Source: Paracoccus denitrificans
GTDB taxonomy: Bacteria > Pseudomonadota > Alphaproteobacteria > Rhodobacterales > Rhodobacteraceae
NCBI RefSeq assembly: GCF_900100045.1
Contig: NZ_FNEA01000006.1
Coordinates: 169,944 to 233,943, forward strand
DNA length: 64,000 bases
Direction of reading: 5' to 3'
Below, piece after piece: positions 17,861 through 29,174 of the stretch (position 1 is the stretch's first letter; each line of letters starts with the position of its first letter). The notes below the pieces were generated by a model. It did no database searches, was not told where the DNA came from, and saw only the letters and a list, made by a program, of their open reading frames with translations. The position numbers were made by a program, and so were the translations under genes.

Positions 17861-19096
17861 ATGACCCGGCAACCCTTCATCCTGCGCAATCCCTCGGTCC
17901 TGGTCGTCCTGGCATTGCTGGCCGCCTTTACCCTTGCCGTCACGCTGATGAGCACGGCCTACGGGTCGGGCGCCCTTCCGACCTCGACCGTCAAGGTGCT
18001 GGGCAAGACGCTGTGCCTGGCGCTGGCCGCCGTGGCGATGGATCTGGTCTGGGGCTATCTGGGCATCCTGTCCCTGGGGCAGATGGCCTTCTTCGCCCTG
18101 GGCGGCTACATGATCGGGCAATGGCTGATGTATGCCCGGACCGAGGCCATCGTCGCCGCCTCGCTTTCCGGCAACCCGATCCCGCCCACCGTGCAGGAGT
18201 TGCGCGAGGCCGTGGCCAACCAGATCTTCGGCGTCGTCGGCTCGGCGGACCTGCCGCTGGTCTGGACCCTGGCCCATTCGCTGACGGCGCAACTGGTCCT
18301 GGTGGTCGCGGTGCCGGGGCTGCTGGCGCTTGTCTTCGGCTGGCTCGCGTTCCGGTCGCGGGTCAACGGCGTCTACCTGTCGATCCTGACGCAGGCGATG
18401 ACGCTGGCGCTGGCGCTGTGGCTGTTCCAGAACGACAGCGGCTTTCGCGGCAATAACGGGCTGTCGGGATTGCAGAACATCCCCGGCCTGGACGGGGTGG
18501 GGCAGGCGCGGCTGTCGGTCTGGTTCCTCTGGGCCTCGGCCGCCGCCCTGGCGCTGTTCTACGTCCTGGCCGCATGGGTGGTCGGCGGCAAGTTCGGCAG
18601 CGTCATCCGCGCCATCCGCGACGACGAGACCCGCGTGCGCTTCCTGGGCTATCCGGTCGAGGGCTTCAAGCTGGCGGTCTTTACCCTGGCCGCGATGATC
18701 ACCGCGATTGCGGGCGCGCTCTATTACCCGCAGGCGGGCATCATCAACCCGGCGGAACTGATGCCCATCGCCTCGATCTACCTGGCGGTCTGGGTCGCCA
18801 TCGGCGGGCGCGGGCGGCTTTACGGCGCGATGATCGGCGCCATCGTGGTCTCGCTGCTGTCCAGCTGGTTCACCGGCGGGCGGGCGCCCGACCTGAACCT
18901 GCCGGGCTATGCGGTCAAATGGGTGGACTGGTGGCAGGTGGCGCTTGGCCTGTCCTTCGTGCTGGTGACGCTGTTCGCCCCCAAGGGCATCGCGGGCATC
19001 TTCGACCGGTTGGCGGGCATCCTGCCGCCGCGCCGCCATGGCCGCGACCTTGGCCCCGACCAGGGCGCATTGCAGGAACAGGAGGCCAAGGCATGA
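17861..19096 (+). CDS. urtC: Urea ABC transporter permease UrtC
   Basis: 411-residue second permease of the urea transporter, related to LivM. Hallmarks are DLVWGYLGILSLGQMAFFALGG in the early helices and AIRDDETRVRFLGYPVEGFK in the cytoplasmic loop that docks the ATPases. About ten membrane helices. The ATG at 17861 directly follows the urtB stop, and the urtC stop overlaps the urtD start (ATGA), showing translational coupling. Confidence 0.94.
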   Translation: MTRQPFILRNPSVLVVLALLAAFTLAVTLMSTAYGSGALPTSTVKVLGKTLCLALAAVAMDLVWGYLGILSLGQMAFFALGGYMIGQWLMYARTEAIVAASLSGNPIPPTVQELREAVANQIFGVVGSADLPLVWTLAHSLTAQLVLVVAVPGLLALVFGWLAFRSRVNGVYLSILTQAMTLALALWLFQNDSGFRGNNGLSGLQNIPGLDGVGQARLSVWFLWASAAALALFYVLAAWVVGGKFGSVIRAIRDDETRVRFLGYPVEGFKLAVFTLAAMITAIAGALYYPQAGIINPAELMPIASIYLAVWVAIGGRGRLYGAMIGAIVVSLLSSWFTGGRAPDLNLPGYAVKWVDWWQVALGLSFVLVTLFAPKGIAGIFDRLAGILPPRRHGRDLGPDQGALQEQEAKA

Positions 19097-19833
19097 CCGC
19101 GCTTCTTGAAGTGGACGGGATCTCGGTCAGCTTCGACGGGTTCCGGGCGATCAACAACCTGTCCTTCAGCATCGGAGCGGCGGAACTGCGCGCGGTGATC
19201 GGCCCCAACGGCGCGGGCAAGACCACCTTCATGGATATCGTGACCGGCAAGACCCGGCCCGATTCCGGCGATGTGAAGTTCGGCGAAAGTTCGAAATCGC
19301 TGCTGAGGATGAACGAGGCGCAGATCGCCCGCGCCGGCATCGGCCGCAAGTTCCAGCGTCCCACCGTCTTCGAGGACCAAAGCGTCGCCGCCAACCTGAC
19401 CATGGCGCTGAAGGCCAGCCGCGGCCCCTTTGCGGTGCTGTTCTGGAAACCCTCGGCGGCGTCGGCCGCGCGGGTGGCGGAACTGGCGGCCGAGGTCGGT
19501 CTGGCCGAGCACACCCACCGCAAGGCGGGCGAGTTGAGCCACGGCCAGAAACAATGGCTGGAGATCGGCATGCTGCTGGCCTCGGCCCCGCGCCTGCTGC
19601 TGGTCGACGAACCCGCGGCCGGCATGACGCTGGCGGAACGCGAGCAGACCACGGCGCTGCTGGTCCGGCTGGCGCAGACGCGCGCCGTGGTGGTGGTCGA
19701 ACACGACATGGACTTCGTGCGCCGTCTGGATTGCAAGGTGACGGTGCTGCATCAGGGATCGGTGCTGGCCGAGGGCAGCCTGGACCATGTGACCCGCAAT
19801 CCCGACGTGATCGAAGTCTATCTGGGGCGCTGA
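19093..19833 (+). CDS. urtD: Urea ABC transporter ATPase UrtD
   Basis: 246-residue cytoplasmic ATPase, LivG type. Walker A GPNGAGKTT near residue 37, signature LSHGQKQWLEIG in place of the usual LSGGQ, Walker B LLLVDEP, and switch His in VVVVEHDMDFV. The LSHGQKQ variant is characteristic of UrtD. Overlaps urtC by 4 bases and precedes urtE by 3. It powers urea import together with UrtE. Confidence 0.95.
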   Translation: MTALLEVDGISVSFDGFRAINNLSFSIGAAELRAVIGPNGAGKTTFMDIVTGKTRPDSGDVKFGESSKSLLRMNEAQIARAGIGRKFQRPTVFEDQSVAANLTMALKASRGPFAVLFWKPSAASAARVAELAAEVGLAEHTHRKAGELSHGQKQWLEIGMLLASAPRLLLVDEPAAGMTLAEREQTTALLVRLAQTRAVVVVEHDMDFVRRLDCKVTVLHQGSVLAEGSLDHVTRNPDVIEVYLGR

Positions 19834-19836
19834 GAC

Positions 19837-20544
19837 ATGCTGGAAGCCAGAAACCTGACCCTTCACCATGGCGGCAGCCAGATCCTTCACGGCATCGACA
19901 TCGACGCCCGGCCCGGTCGCGTGACCTGCGTGATGGGCAACAACGGCGTGGGCAAGACCTCGCTGCTGAGCTTGCTGGCCGGGCGGCATCCCCGCTCGGG
20001 CGGCACGATCCGCCTTGACGGGCGCGAACTGGGCCGGGTGACGGCCCAGCAGATGGCGCGGATGGGCGTGGGCTATGTGCCGCAGGGCAGGGCGATCTTT
20101 CCCATGCTGACCGTGCGCGAGAACATGGAAACCGGATTCGCCTGCCTGCCCCGCAACCAGCGCAGCATCCCGGACGAGATCTTCGACAGCTTTCCCGTGC
20201 TGGCCGAGATGGCGCATCGGCGGGGCGGCGACCTTTCGGGTGGCCAGCAGCAACAGCTTGCCATCGCCCGCGCCCTGATCACCAGGCCGCGCGTCCTGCT
20301 GCTGGACGAACCGACCGAGGGCATCCAGCCCAACATCATCGCCCAGATCGGCCGGGTCGTCGCCACGCTTCGCGAGCGGGGCGACATGGCCATCGTGCTG
20401 GTCGAGCAATATTTCGACTTCGCCTGGGATCTGGGCGACGACTTCCTGGTGCTGGAGCGGGGCAGGGCGGTGGCGCATGGATCGAAAGCCGATCTGCGAC
20501 GCGAGGACCTGCACGCGCGCCTTGCGGGCCACGCCGCGGCATGA
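19837..20544 (+). CDS. urtE: Urea ABC transporter ATPase UrtE
   Basis: 235-residue LivF-type ATPase with Walker A GNNGVGKTS, signature LSGGQQQQLAIAR, Walker B LLLDEPTEGIQP and switch region VLVEQYFDFA. The IQPNII wording after Walker B is typical of UrtE. It forms the heterodimeric motor with UrtD. It is the last gene of the operon; the next gene begins 511 bases later. Confidence 0.95.
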   Translation: MLEARNLTLHHGGSQILHGIDIDARPGRVTCVMGNNGVGKTSLLSLLAGRHPRSGGTIRLDGRELGRVTAQQMARMGVGYVPQGRAIFPMLTVRENMETGFACLPRNQRSIPDEIFDSFPVLAEMAHRRGGDLSGGQQQQLAIARALITRPRVLLLDEPTEGIQPNIIAQIGRVVATLRERGDMAIVLVEQYFDFAWDLGDDFLVLERGRAVAHGSKADLRREDLHARLAGHAAA

Positions 20545-21055
20545 GGGATTTCCTTGCTCTTGGCCGGGAAAGAGAAACAGCCGGTCACAAGGGCTTTCGC
20601 TGCGGCACGCCCTGACGGCGCGTCCGCACCAACAGATCGCGGACGGAAGCACTGCCGGGTTGGATCTTCTGTTTCAGGTGGGAGCAACGATGCCCGGGGT
20701 CCGGGGTCCGGCCGAATGGGTGCGGATCGGCAGGTGTTGCGAGGCTGCGGTCCAGAGCGAAGCCGGCCAACAGATCCGCCCATTGCTGGACTGGTCGCGC
20801 AACCTGACACGATGGCGATCCGCTAAGATCTTCAGAATCCGCGGTTATCCTGGCGGCCGGGGCATCTTACAGTTGAATAATACCGATAACCGGGATTATG
20901 TAATATATCGAACATCAACCGCCAACCAATCATCCCACCCGGGCGCAAGCACTTCCTTTCCTCTGTCCCACAGCATAGTCTGCGAAACGAATCCACCGCA
21001 ATTTCCGCAGCCACCACCCGCAAGACCAAGCGGCAATCACGAGCAAGGAGATTTC
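20545..21055. other. 511-bp gene-poor gap with an AT-rich promoter-like segment
   Basis: No gene supported. The GC-rich first part shows short direct repeats of GGTCCGG near 20697-20715 but no recognisable protein in any frame. From about 20860 the sequence turns AT-rich and contains the promoter/inverted repeat listed separately, then a leader of about 150 bases before the redoxin gene. An open frame runs through from urtE's end into the redoxin gene, but its upstream part has no family features. Confidence 0.5.
20842..20906 (+). promoter_or_regulatory. Candidate promoter with inverted repeat CGGTTATC/GATAACCG
   Basis: A perfect 8-base inverted repeat (CGGTTATC 20842-20849; GATAACCG 20885-20892) brackets a TTGAAT -35-like hexamer (20873-20878), with TATGTA at 20897-20902 (18-bp spacer) or TAATAT at 20901-20906 as the -10. 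The right half lies inside the spacer, where a bound repressor would block polymerase. It would drive the redoxin-gph pair. Prediction by eye only. Confidence 0.4.
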
Positions 21056-21607
21056 ATGGCCGTTCGTCCTCCGGTTTGCGATTTCGGCGCCAAGGCGCCG
21101 GACTTCACATTGCCAGATCCCGATGGGCGCATGTTCTCGTTCAGCGACATCGCCGGGCCGAGCGGCACGCTGGTCATGTTCATCTGCAACCATTGCCCCT
21201 ATGTGCAGGCCGTCATCGACCGCATCCGGCGCGACGCCGCCGAATTGCAGGGGCTGGGCGTGGGCGTCGTGGCGATCTCGGCCAACGACGTCGCCGAATA
21301 TCCGCAGGACGCGCCCGAACAGATGAAGCTCGAGGCCGAAAGGCACGGCTTCACCTTTCCCTATCTCTACGACGAAAGCCAGGATGCCGCGCGCGCCTAT
21401 GGCGCCGAATGCACGCCGGATTTCTTCGGCTACAATGCCGCGGGCGAATTGCAGTATCGCGGCCGGCTGGACGCCTCGGGCCGCAATCCGGCGCCGCCGG
21501 ACGCCCGGCGCGAACTGTTCGAGGCCATGGCGCAGATCGCCCAGACCGGGCAGGGTCCGCGCGAACAGGTGGCCTCGATGGGCTGCTCGATCAAATGGAA
21601 GGCGTGA
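21056..21607 (+). CDS. Thioredoxin-fold redoxin (AhpC/TSA-like)
   Basis: 183-residue thiol protein of the AhpC/TSA-redoxin family. GAKAPDFTLPDPDGRMFSFSD opens the fold and the active-site region reads FICNHCPYVQAVIDRI, with a CNHC motif in the place of a thioredoxin CxxC. No signal peptide, so cytoplasmic. The ATG follows AAGGAG with 5-bp spacing, which defines the start despite an upstream open frame. The gph gene begins on the next base after the stop, so the two are one operon. The target (peroxide or disulfide) is not determined. Confidence 0.88.
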   Translation: MAVRPPVCDFGAKAPDFTLPDPDGRMFSFSDIAGPSGTLVMFICNHCPYVQAVIDRIRRDAAELQGLGVGVVAISANDVAEYPQDAPEQMKLEAERHGFTFPYLYDESQDAARAYGAECTPDFFGYNAAGELQYRGRLDASGRNPAPPDARRELFEAMAQIAQTGQGPREQVASMGCSIKWKA

Positions 21608-22291
21608 ATGAACATCTGCTTTGCCCCCTGCCCCGTGGTTTTCGATCTTGACGGCACGCTGATCGACAGCGTGCCCGACATCCATGCCTGCGTGAACGCG
21701 GTCTTGCGCCTGCACGGCGTGGCTCCGCTGACGCTCGATCAGGTGCGCGGCTTCGTCGGCGGCGGCGTCGATCTGCTGTGGCGGCGGGTGATCGGCACGA
21801 CCGGGCTGCCGGCCGAGGCGCATCGCGACCTGGTCGCCTCGTTCATGACCCGCTATCACGACGCCACCGGCCTGACCCGGCTTTATCCCAATGTCACCGA
21901 GGCGTTGGGGATACTGGCCGACCGCGGCTATCCGCTGGGGCTCTGCACCAACAAGCCGCTGGGGCCGACGCGGGCGATCCTGGACCATTTCGGCATCGCG
22001 CACCTGTTCGGCATGGTGATCGGCGGCGATTCCCTGCCCCAGCGCAAGCCCGATCCGGCGCCGCTGCGCGCGGCCTTCGCCGGGCTGGGCGCCGATCCCC
22101 TGAAGCCGCGCGGGGTCTATGTCGGCGACAGCGAATTCGACGAGGAATGCGCCAGCAATACCGGCGTGCCCTTCCTGCTGTTCACCCACGGCTATCGCAA
22201 GACTCCGGTCGAGCAGATGGCGCATCATGGCACGTTCGACGATTTCGCCCACCTGCCCCTGCTGGTCGAGGAGACTTCGGCCGTCGGCTAG
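21608..22291 (+). CDS. gph: HAD-family phosphoglycolate phosphatase
   Basis: 227-residue HAD hydrolase. Motif I is FDLDGTLIDS with nucleophile and acid Asp residues near the N-terminus; motif II is CTNKP; motif III Lys is in PQRKPDP; motif IV is VGDSEFD. The cap domain and length fit Gph, which dephosphorylates 2-phosphoglycolate from DNA repair or oxygenase activity. Other small phosphate esters remain possible for HAD enzymes. Starts immediately after the redoxin stop. Confidence 0.87.
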   Translation: MNICFAPCPVVFDLDGTLIDSVPDIHACVNAVLRLHGVAPLTLDQVRGFVGGGVDLLWRRVIGTTGLPAEAHRDLVASFMTRYHDATGLTRLYPNVTEALGILADRGYPLGLCTNKPLGPTRAILDHFGIAHLFGMVIGGDSLPQRKPDPAPLRAAFAGLGADPLKPRGVYVGDSEFDEECASNTGVPFLLFTHGYRKTPVEQMAHHGTFDDFAHLPLLVEETSAVG

Positions 22292-22391
22292 CTCCGTCCG
22301 GGCGCGGCAACGCTTGACAGCCAGGCGAAACGGAACGATCCGTCGCCCCATGCCGCCATCCCGGCGCGACCCGAAGTCCAAGGAGTTCCGC

Positions 22392-22820
22392 ATGGACCTG
22401 CGACAACTGACCCCCGATCTGGCCGTTGCGGCCCAGATCCGTCCCGAGGATCTGCCGGCACTGGCCGAGGCTGGCTTTCGCGTGCTGATCAACAACCGCC
22501 CCGACGAGGAGGTCGGCCCGGACGAGGATCACGAGGCCATGCGCGCGGCGGCCGAGGCGGCGGGACTGGAATACCACTTCAACCCCTTCACCCCGGGCCA
22601 GATCACGCCGCAGATGATCACCGCCCAGGCCGAGGCGCTGGCCTCGCCCGGCCCCAAGCTGGCCTATTGTCGTTCGGGCAATCGCTCGACCGTGCTTTGG
22701 GCGCTGGCGCGCGCCGGGCAAGAGCCGGTCGAGGAGTTGCTCCAGACCGCGGCGCGGGCCGGCTACGACCTTGCGGGGGTGCGGCCGCTGCTCGAATCGC
22801 TGGCCCGGCAGGACGGCTGA
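22392..22820 (+). CDS. BlhA-like DUF442 phosphatase/sulfurtransferase-family protein
   Basis: 142-residue single-domain protein of the TIGR01244/DUF442 family (dual-specificity-phosphatase fold). The P-loop reads AYCRSGNRSTVLWA, giving Cys-x5-Arg of protein tyrosine phosphatases, and FRVLINNRPDEE is the conserved upstream strand. In relatives this domain is fused to a persulfide dioxygenase or rhodanese and associated with sulfide handling; here it stands alone. Start ATG set by AAGGAG 6 bp upstream. Phosphatase activity is inference from the P-loop. Confidence 0.82.
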   Translation: MDLRQLTPDLAVAAQIRPEDLPALAEAGFRVLINNRPDEEVGPDEDHEAMRAAAEAAGLEYHFNPFTPGQITPQMITAQAEALASPGPKLAYCRSGNRSTVLWALARAGQEPVEELLQTAARAGYDLAGVRPLLESLARQDG

Positions 22821-22922
22821 CCGGCGCCGGGCCGGAACCTTGGCGGCCCTGGCGGGTTTTCCATGCGCCAGACCGCGACCGGACGGATTTCCCGCTTCGG
22901 CAGGCCCAGGGGAGGAATTGCC

Positions 22923-22997
22923 ATGAACTCGATCATCTATCTTGTCGGCCTTGTCGTCGTGGTGCTGTTCATCCTGGGCCTTCTGGGCCTGCGCTGA
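22923..22997 (+). CDS. 24-residue single-helix membrane peptide
   Basis: Very short frame with an excellent ribosome site (GGGGAGGAA, 5 bp before ATG). The peptide is almost entirely hydrophobic (LVGLVVVVLFILGLLGL) with a final Arg, so one membrane helix with a positive cytoplasmic end. Small peptides of this pattern recur in Rhodobacterales genomes as unnamed proteins, to my knowledge. It stands between the DUF442 gene and typA. Function unknown. Confidence 0.65.
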   Translation: MNSIIYLVGLVVVVLFILGLLGLR

Positions 22998-23072
22998 CGT
23001 CATTTGCGATTGACGCTGGCCTTTCGCGCCCCTCTGCGTTACCGGAGGCGCAAATTCTGAAAAAGGCCCCAT

Positions 23073-24893
23073 ATGGACATCCGCAATATCGCGATCATCG
23101 CCCACGTCGACCATGGCAAGACCACGCTGGTCGACCAGCTATTGAAGCAGTCGGGCAGTTTCCGCGAAAACCAGGCCGTGGCCGAGCGCGTGATGGACAG
23201 CAACGACATCGAGCGCGAGCGCGGCATCACCATCCTGGCCAAGGCGACCTCGGTCGAGTGGAAGGGCACCCGCATCAACATCGTGGACACCCCCGGCCAC
23301 GCCGATTTCGGCGGCGAGGTCGAGCGCATCCTGAGCATGGTGGACGGAGTCTGCCTGCTGGTCGATGCGGCGGAAGGTCCCATGCCGCAGACCAAGTTCG
23401 TGACCTCCAAGGCGCTGGCCCTGGGGCTGCGGCCCATCGTGGTCCTGAACAAGGTCGACAAGCCCGCCGCCGACCCGGACAAGGCGCTGGACGAGGTGTT
23501 CGACCTGTTCGCGAACCTGGGGGCCAGCGACGAACAGCTTGATTTCCCGCATCTTTACGCCTCGGGCATCGGCGGCTGGGCCGACGAGACGCTGGAGGGA
23601 CCGCGCAAGGACATGTCGGCGCTTTTCGACCTGGTGCTGCGCCATGTCGAGGCGCCCCGGCAGATCTCGCGCCAGGACGAACCCTTCCAGATGCTGGCGA
23701 CCACGCTGGGCGCCGACCCCTTCATCGGCCGCATCCTGACCGGCCGGGTCGAGGCCGGCCGCGCCAAGGCCGGCGACACGATCAAGGCGCTGTCGCGCGA
23801 CGGCGAGCGCATCGAGCAGTTCCGCGTCTCGAAGGTTCTGGCCTTCCGCGGCCTGACCCAGCAGCCGATCGACGAAGCGGTGGCGGGTGATATCGTCACC
23901 ATCGCCGGCATGTCCAAGGCCACGGTGGCCGACACGCTCTGCGCGCTCGAGGTCGAGACCGCCCTGCCCGCCCAGCCCATCGACCCGCCGACGATCAGCG
24001 TCACCTTTGGCATCAACGACAGCCCGCTGGCCGGCCGCGACGGCAACAAGGTGCAGTCGCGGGTGATTCGCGAGCGGTTGATGAAAGAGGCCGAGACCAA
24101 TGTCGCGATCAAGGTCGAGGACACGCCGGGCGGCGACGCCTTCGTCGTCTCGGGCCGCGGCGAATTGCAGATGGGCGTGCTGATCGAGAACATGCGTCGC
24201 GAGGGATTCGAGCTGTCGATCTCGCGCCCGCGGGTAATCTTCCGCGATATCGACGGCGTGCGCCACGAGCCGATCGAGGAAGCCATCATCGATGTCGACG
24301 ACGAATATACCGGCGCGGTGATCGACAAGCTGACCGGGACCCGTAAGGGCGACCTGGTCGAGATGAAGCCCGCCGGCCACGGCAAGACCCGCATCGTCGC
24401 CCATGTCCCCTCGCGCGGGTTGATCGGCTACCAGGGCGAGTTCATGACCGACACCCGCGGCAACGGCGTGCTGAACCGCATCTTCCACAGCTGGGCGCCC
24501 TACAAGGGCGCGATCCAGGGTCGGCGCCAGGGCGTTCTGATCTCGATGGAGGACGGGGTTTCCGTGGCCTATGCGCTGTGGAACCTGGAAGAGCGCGGCA
24601 AGATGTTCATCGGCGCGCAGGAGCAGGTCTACCAGGGCATGATCATCGGCGAGCATTCGCGCGACAACGACCTGGAGGTGAACCCGCTCAAGGGCAAGAA
24701 GCTGACCAACGTGCGTGCCTCGGGCACGGACGAGGCGGTGCGCCTGACGCCCCCGGTGCGCATGTCGCTGGAAGAGGCCATCGCCTATATCGACGATGAC
24801 GAACTGGTCGAGGTGACGCCCAAAAGCATCCGCCTGCGCAAGCGCTATCTGGACCCGCACGAGCGCAAGCGCCAGTCCCGCAGCGAAGGCTGA
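23073..24893 (+). CDS. typA: Ribosome-associated GTPase TypA/BipA
   Basis: 606-residue translational GTPase. G1 is AHVDHGKTT, the switch region [11 protein letters not shown]3 DTPGHADF, G4 NKVDKPAAD, followed by EF-G-like domains II, III and V and the BipA-specific C-terminal domain ([16 protein letters not shown] and the [12 protein letters not shown] end). It binds the 70S ribosome and aids ribosome assembly and growth under stress or cold. Length is standard. Monocistronic by spacing. Confidence 0.96.
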   Translation: MDIRNIAIIAHVDHGKTTLVDQLLKQSGSFRENQAVAERVMDSNDIERERGITILAKATSVEWKGTRINIVDTPGHADFGGEVERILSMVDGVCLLVDAAEGPMPQTKFVTSKALALGLRPIVVLNKVDKPAADPDKALDEVFDLFANLGASDEQLDFPHLYASGIGGWADETLEGPRKDMSALFDLVLRHVEAPRQISRQDEPFQMLATTLGADPFIGRILTGRVEAGRAKAGDTIKALSRDGERIEQFRVSKVLAFRGLTQQPIDEAVAGDIVTIAGMSKATVADTLCALEVETALPAQPIDPPTISVTFGINDSPLAGRDGNKVQSRVIRERLMKEAETNVAIKVEDTPGGDAFVVSGRGELQMGVLIENMRREGFELSISRPRVIFRDIDGVRHEPIEEAIIDVDDEYTGAVIDKLTGTRKGDLVEMKPAGHGKTRIVAHVPSRGLIGYQGEFMTDTRGNGVLNRIFHSWAPYKGAIQGRRQGVLISMEDGVSVAYALWNLEERGKMFIGAQEQVYQGMIIGEHSRDNDLEVNPLKGKKLTNVRASGTDEAVRLTPPVRMSLEEAIAYIDDDELVEVTPKSIRLRKRYLDPHERKRQSRSEG

Positions 24894-24978
24894 ACTAATT
24901 TCAACGCCGATGGATTGCAGACTTTCGCATTGGCGAAACTCTGCTAGGCTTGGGACGAATTGGCTTTGGGAGCGGCTG

Positions 24979-25614
24979 ATGGAAGGCCGGGGAAATATTT
25001 ATCAGAGCGTGATTTTTGCCGCCCAGAAGCATCTGGAGGAGACTGGGCGGCTTCCCTCTGACCCGGGCGAACTTGCCCGATACGTCGAGGCGAACGAGGA
25101 TGAGATCAGCAGCATGTTCAGCTCGACCGAAGAGCTGCATGAGGGCTTGGTCTATCACGCCGTCACGCTGCTGAACGATGCGCTGCGCCAGGGCGTGATC
25201 GCCGCCAATACCAGCGACCCGATCGAGCAGATGCATTCGATCGCGCACAGCTATCTGGACTGGGCTGAAAGCAACCCGACGCTGTTCCGGTTTCTGGTCG
25301 ACGGGCTGAACGGCCCGATCCGGCCCGGCGGCACGCTGCACCGCTATGCCAGTTCGATGCGCGACCTCTATCACCGCAAGCTGACCGAGGCGCAGCGGCT
25401 CGGCATCCTGTCCGAAGATACCGATATCGACATCTCGACCATGATGCTGCATTGCCTGGTCAAGGGCGGAAACATGATGTTCCTGACCCGCAGCACCGAC
25501 CCGTGGTTCGACGGCGATACCCGCTCGACCCGCGAACTCGCCGAACGGATCTTCGCCAAGTTCATGGACAACCTGGTCCGGGCCAATACGCCCACGGCCA
25601 AGGAAAAGGCCTGA
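24979..25614 (+). CDS. TetR/AcrR-family transcriptional regulator
   Basis: 211-residue regulator. The N-terminal helix-turn-helix region is IYQSVIFAAQKHLEETGRL followed by a divergent recognition helix (ARYVEANEDEISSMF), and the C-terminal all-helical ligand domain covers the rest. The HTH is weaker than in typical TetR proteins. The ATG follows GGGAG. Neighbours are typA upstream and, convergently, a ferredoxin, so no target is suggested by position. Confidence 0.72.
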   Translation: MEGRGNIYQSVIFAAQKHLEETGRLPSDPGELARYVEANEDEISSMFSSTEELHEGLVYHAVTLLNDALRQGVIAANTSDPIEQMHSIAHSYLDWAESNPTLFRFLVDGLNGPIRPGGTLHRYASSMRDLYHRKLTEAQRLGILSEDTDIDISTMMLHCLVKGGNMMFLTRSTDPWFDGDTRSTRELAERIFAKFMDNLVRANTPTAKEKA

Positions 25615-25626
25615 GCGCCGCCCCGC

Positions 25627-27634
<2,008 letters not shown>

Positions 27635-27748
27635 GCCATCGGTTGTGGCGCGGGGGGCGGACGGGATCAAGGCCGGATTCTTGGGGATTGATCCGGGCCG
27701 GGCCAGTTCCTAGAAGTCGCCAGACATTCGCAAGGGGGCCTTTTCCGC

Positions 27749-29011
27749 ATGAACATCCTGATCCTCGGCAGCGGCGGGCGCGAACATGCGCTGGCCTGGG
27801 CGATCCGGCAGAACCCGAAATGCGACCGGCTGTTCGTCGCGCCCGGCAATGCCGGGATGGAACCCCTGGCGCGACTGGCGGATCTGGACATCCTGTCCGG
27901 CCCCGCCGTGATCGGCTTTTGCGAGGAGAACGCCATCGACCTGGTGGTGATCGGCCCCGAGGCGCCGCTGGCCGCCGGCGTCGCCGACGAATTGCGCGCA
28001 GCGGGCATCCTGGCCTTCGGGCCGTCCAGGGCGGCGGCGATGCTGGAGGCATCGAAAAGCTTCACCAAGGAGGTCTGCGACGCCTGCGGCGCCCCCACCG
28101 CCGCCTGGGCGCGTTTCGATGCGGCCGAACCGGCGCGGGCCTATATCCGCGCGCAGGGCGCACCCATCGTCGTCAAGGCCGACGGGCTGGCCGCCGGCAA
28201 GGGCGTGACCGTCGCCATGACCGAGGCCGAGGCCATCGCCGCAGTGGACGACGCTTTCGGCGGTGCCTTCGGCGAGGCCGGCGCCGAGGTGGTGATCGAG
28301 GAATTCATGGCCGGCGAGGAGGCGAGCTTCTTCGTCCTTTGCGACGGCAAGGACTGCCTGCCCATCGGCACGGCACAGGACCACAAGCGCGCCTTTGACG
28401 GCGATACCGGGCCGAATACCGGCGGCATGGGGGCCTATTCCCCTGCCCCGGTGCTGACCCAGGCGATCCAGGACCAGGTGATGGAGCAGATCGTGCGCCC
28501 CACCGTGGCCGAGATGGCGCGGCGCGGCACGCCGTTCCAGGGCGTGCTCTATGCCGGGCTGATGATCGAACACGGCCGGGCGCGGCTGGTGGAATACAAC
28601 GTCCGCTTCGGCGATCCGGAATGCCAGGTGCTGATGATGCGGCTGGGCGCGCAGGCGCTGGACCTGATCCTGGCCTGCGCCGAGGGCCGGCTGGGCGACA
28701 TGGCGGTCAGTTGGGCCCAGGACCATGCCCTGACCGTGGTGCTGGCCGCGAAGGGTTATCCCGGCGCCTATGAGAAGGGCAGCGCGATCCGCGGGCTCGA
28801 TGCGCTGCCCGAGGACAGCTTCCGCATGGTCTTCCATGCCGGGACGGCGCGGCGGGACGGGCAGATCGTCGCCACCGGCGGGCGGGTTCTGGCGGCGACC
28901 GGGCGCGGCGCGACGCTGGCCGAGGCGCATGCGCGCGCCTATGCGCTGGTGGATGCCATCGACTGGCCCGAGGGATTCTGCCGCCGCGACATCGGCTGGC
29001 GCGCGCTTTGA
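27749..29011 (+). CDS. purD: Phosphoribosylamine-glycine ligase
   Basis: 420-residue ATP-grasp enzyme making GAR in purine synthesis. The N-terminal MNILILGSGGREHALAWAI is diagnostic; ATP-grasp markers include KADGLAAGKGV, FGDPECQ with Asp/Glu metal ligands, and GPNTGGMGAYSP in the middle. Full length. Monocistronic, followed by a gap with a dispersed repeat and the leu leader. Confidence 0.96.
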   Translation: MNILILGSGGREHALAWAIRQNPKCDRLFVAPGNAGMEPLARLADLDILSGPAVIGFCEENAIDLVVIGPEAPLAAGVADELRAAGILAFGPSRAAAMLEASKSFTKEVCDACGAPTAAWARFDAAEPARAYIRAQGAPIVVKADGLAAGKGVTVAMTEAEAIAAVDDAFGGAFGEAGAEVVIEEFMAGEEASFFVLCDGKDCLPIGTAQDHKRAFDGDTGPNTGGMGAYSPAPVLTQAIQDQVMEQIVRPTVAEMARRGTPFQGVLYAGLMIEHGRARLVEYNVRFGDPECQVLMMRLGAQALDLILACAEGRLGDMAVSWAQDHALTVVLAAKGYPGAYEKGSAIRGLDALPEDSFRMVFHAGTARRDGQIVATGGRVLAATGRGATLAEAHARAYALVDAIDWPEGFCRRDIGWRAL

Positions 29012-29029
29012 GTCGCCCCGCCGCCGGCA

Positions 29030-29060
29030 CGGTCGCATGAGTATTTGAAGAACGAAGAAG
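29030..29060 (+). repeat. Copy of a dispersed intergenic repeat (ATGAGTATTTGAAGAACG core)
   Basis: These 31 bases occur exactly, in inverse orientation, at 58882-58912 and nearly so at 58821-58844. It stands after purD with no inverted partner here. The core ATGAGTATTT...ACGAAGAAG looks like a family-level intergenic element of Rhodobacterales rather than a gene remnant. Confidence 0.75.
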
Positions 29061-29138
29061 TCCGGGGGGCGGTGCGGGGCGGCATCGCCCCTGCGGATTT
29101 CGGGGCGGGAAATTGCTTCGGCAGCGTGTTTTTCGTCT

Positions 29139-29167
29139 TTTCAAGCCGGTGGCGCGGGTCTTATAGT
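29139..29167 (+). promoter_or_regulatory. Candidate promoter of the leu leader
   Basis: TATAGT at 29162-29167 is a fair -10 box; TTTCAA at 29139-29144 gives a 17-bp spacer but is a weak -35. The leader peptide start is 8 bases after the -10, so the transcript would be nearly leaderless at that point. Confidence 0.35.
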
Positions 29168-29174
29168 CCGCGCC

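Noticed and set aside
14560..17955. A 1131-codon minus-strand frame opposite urtA-urtB
   Set aside because: Mirror frame of urt genes, with the typical Arg/His/Gly bias of antisense GC-rich DNA.
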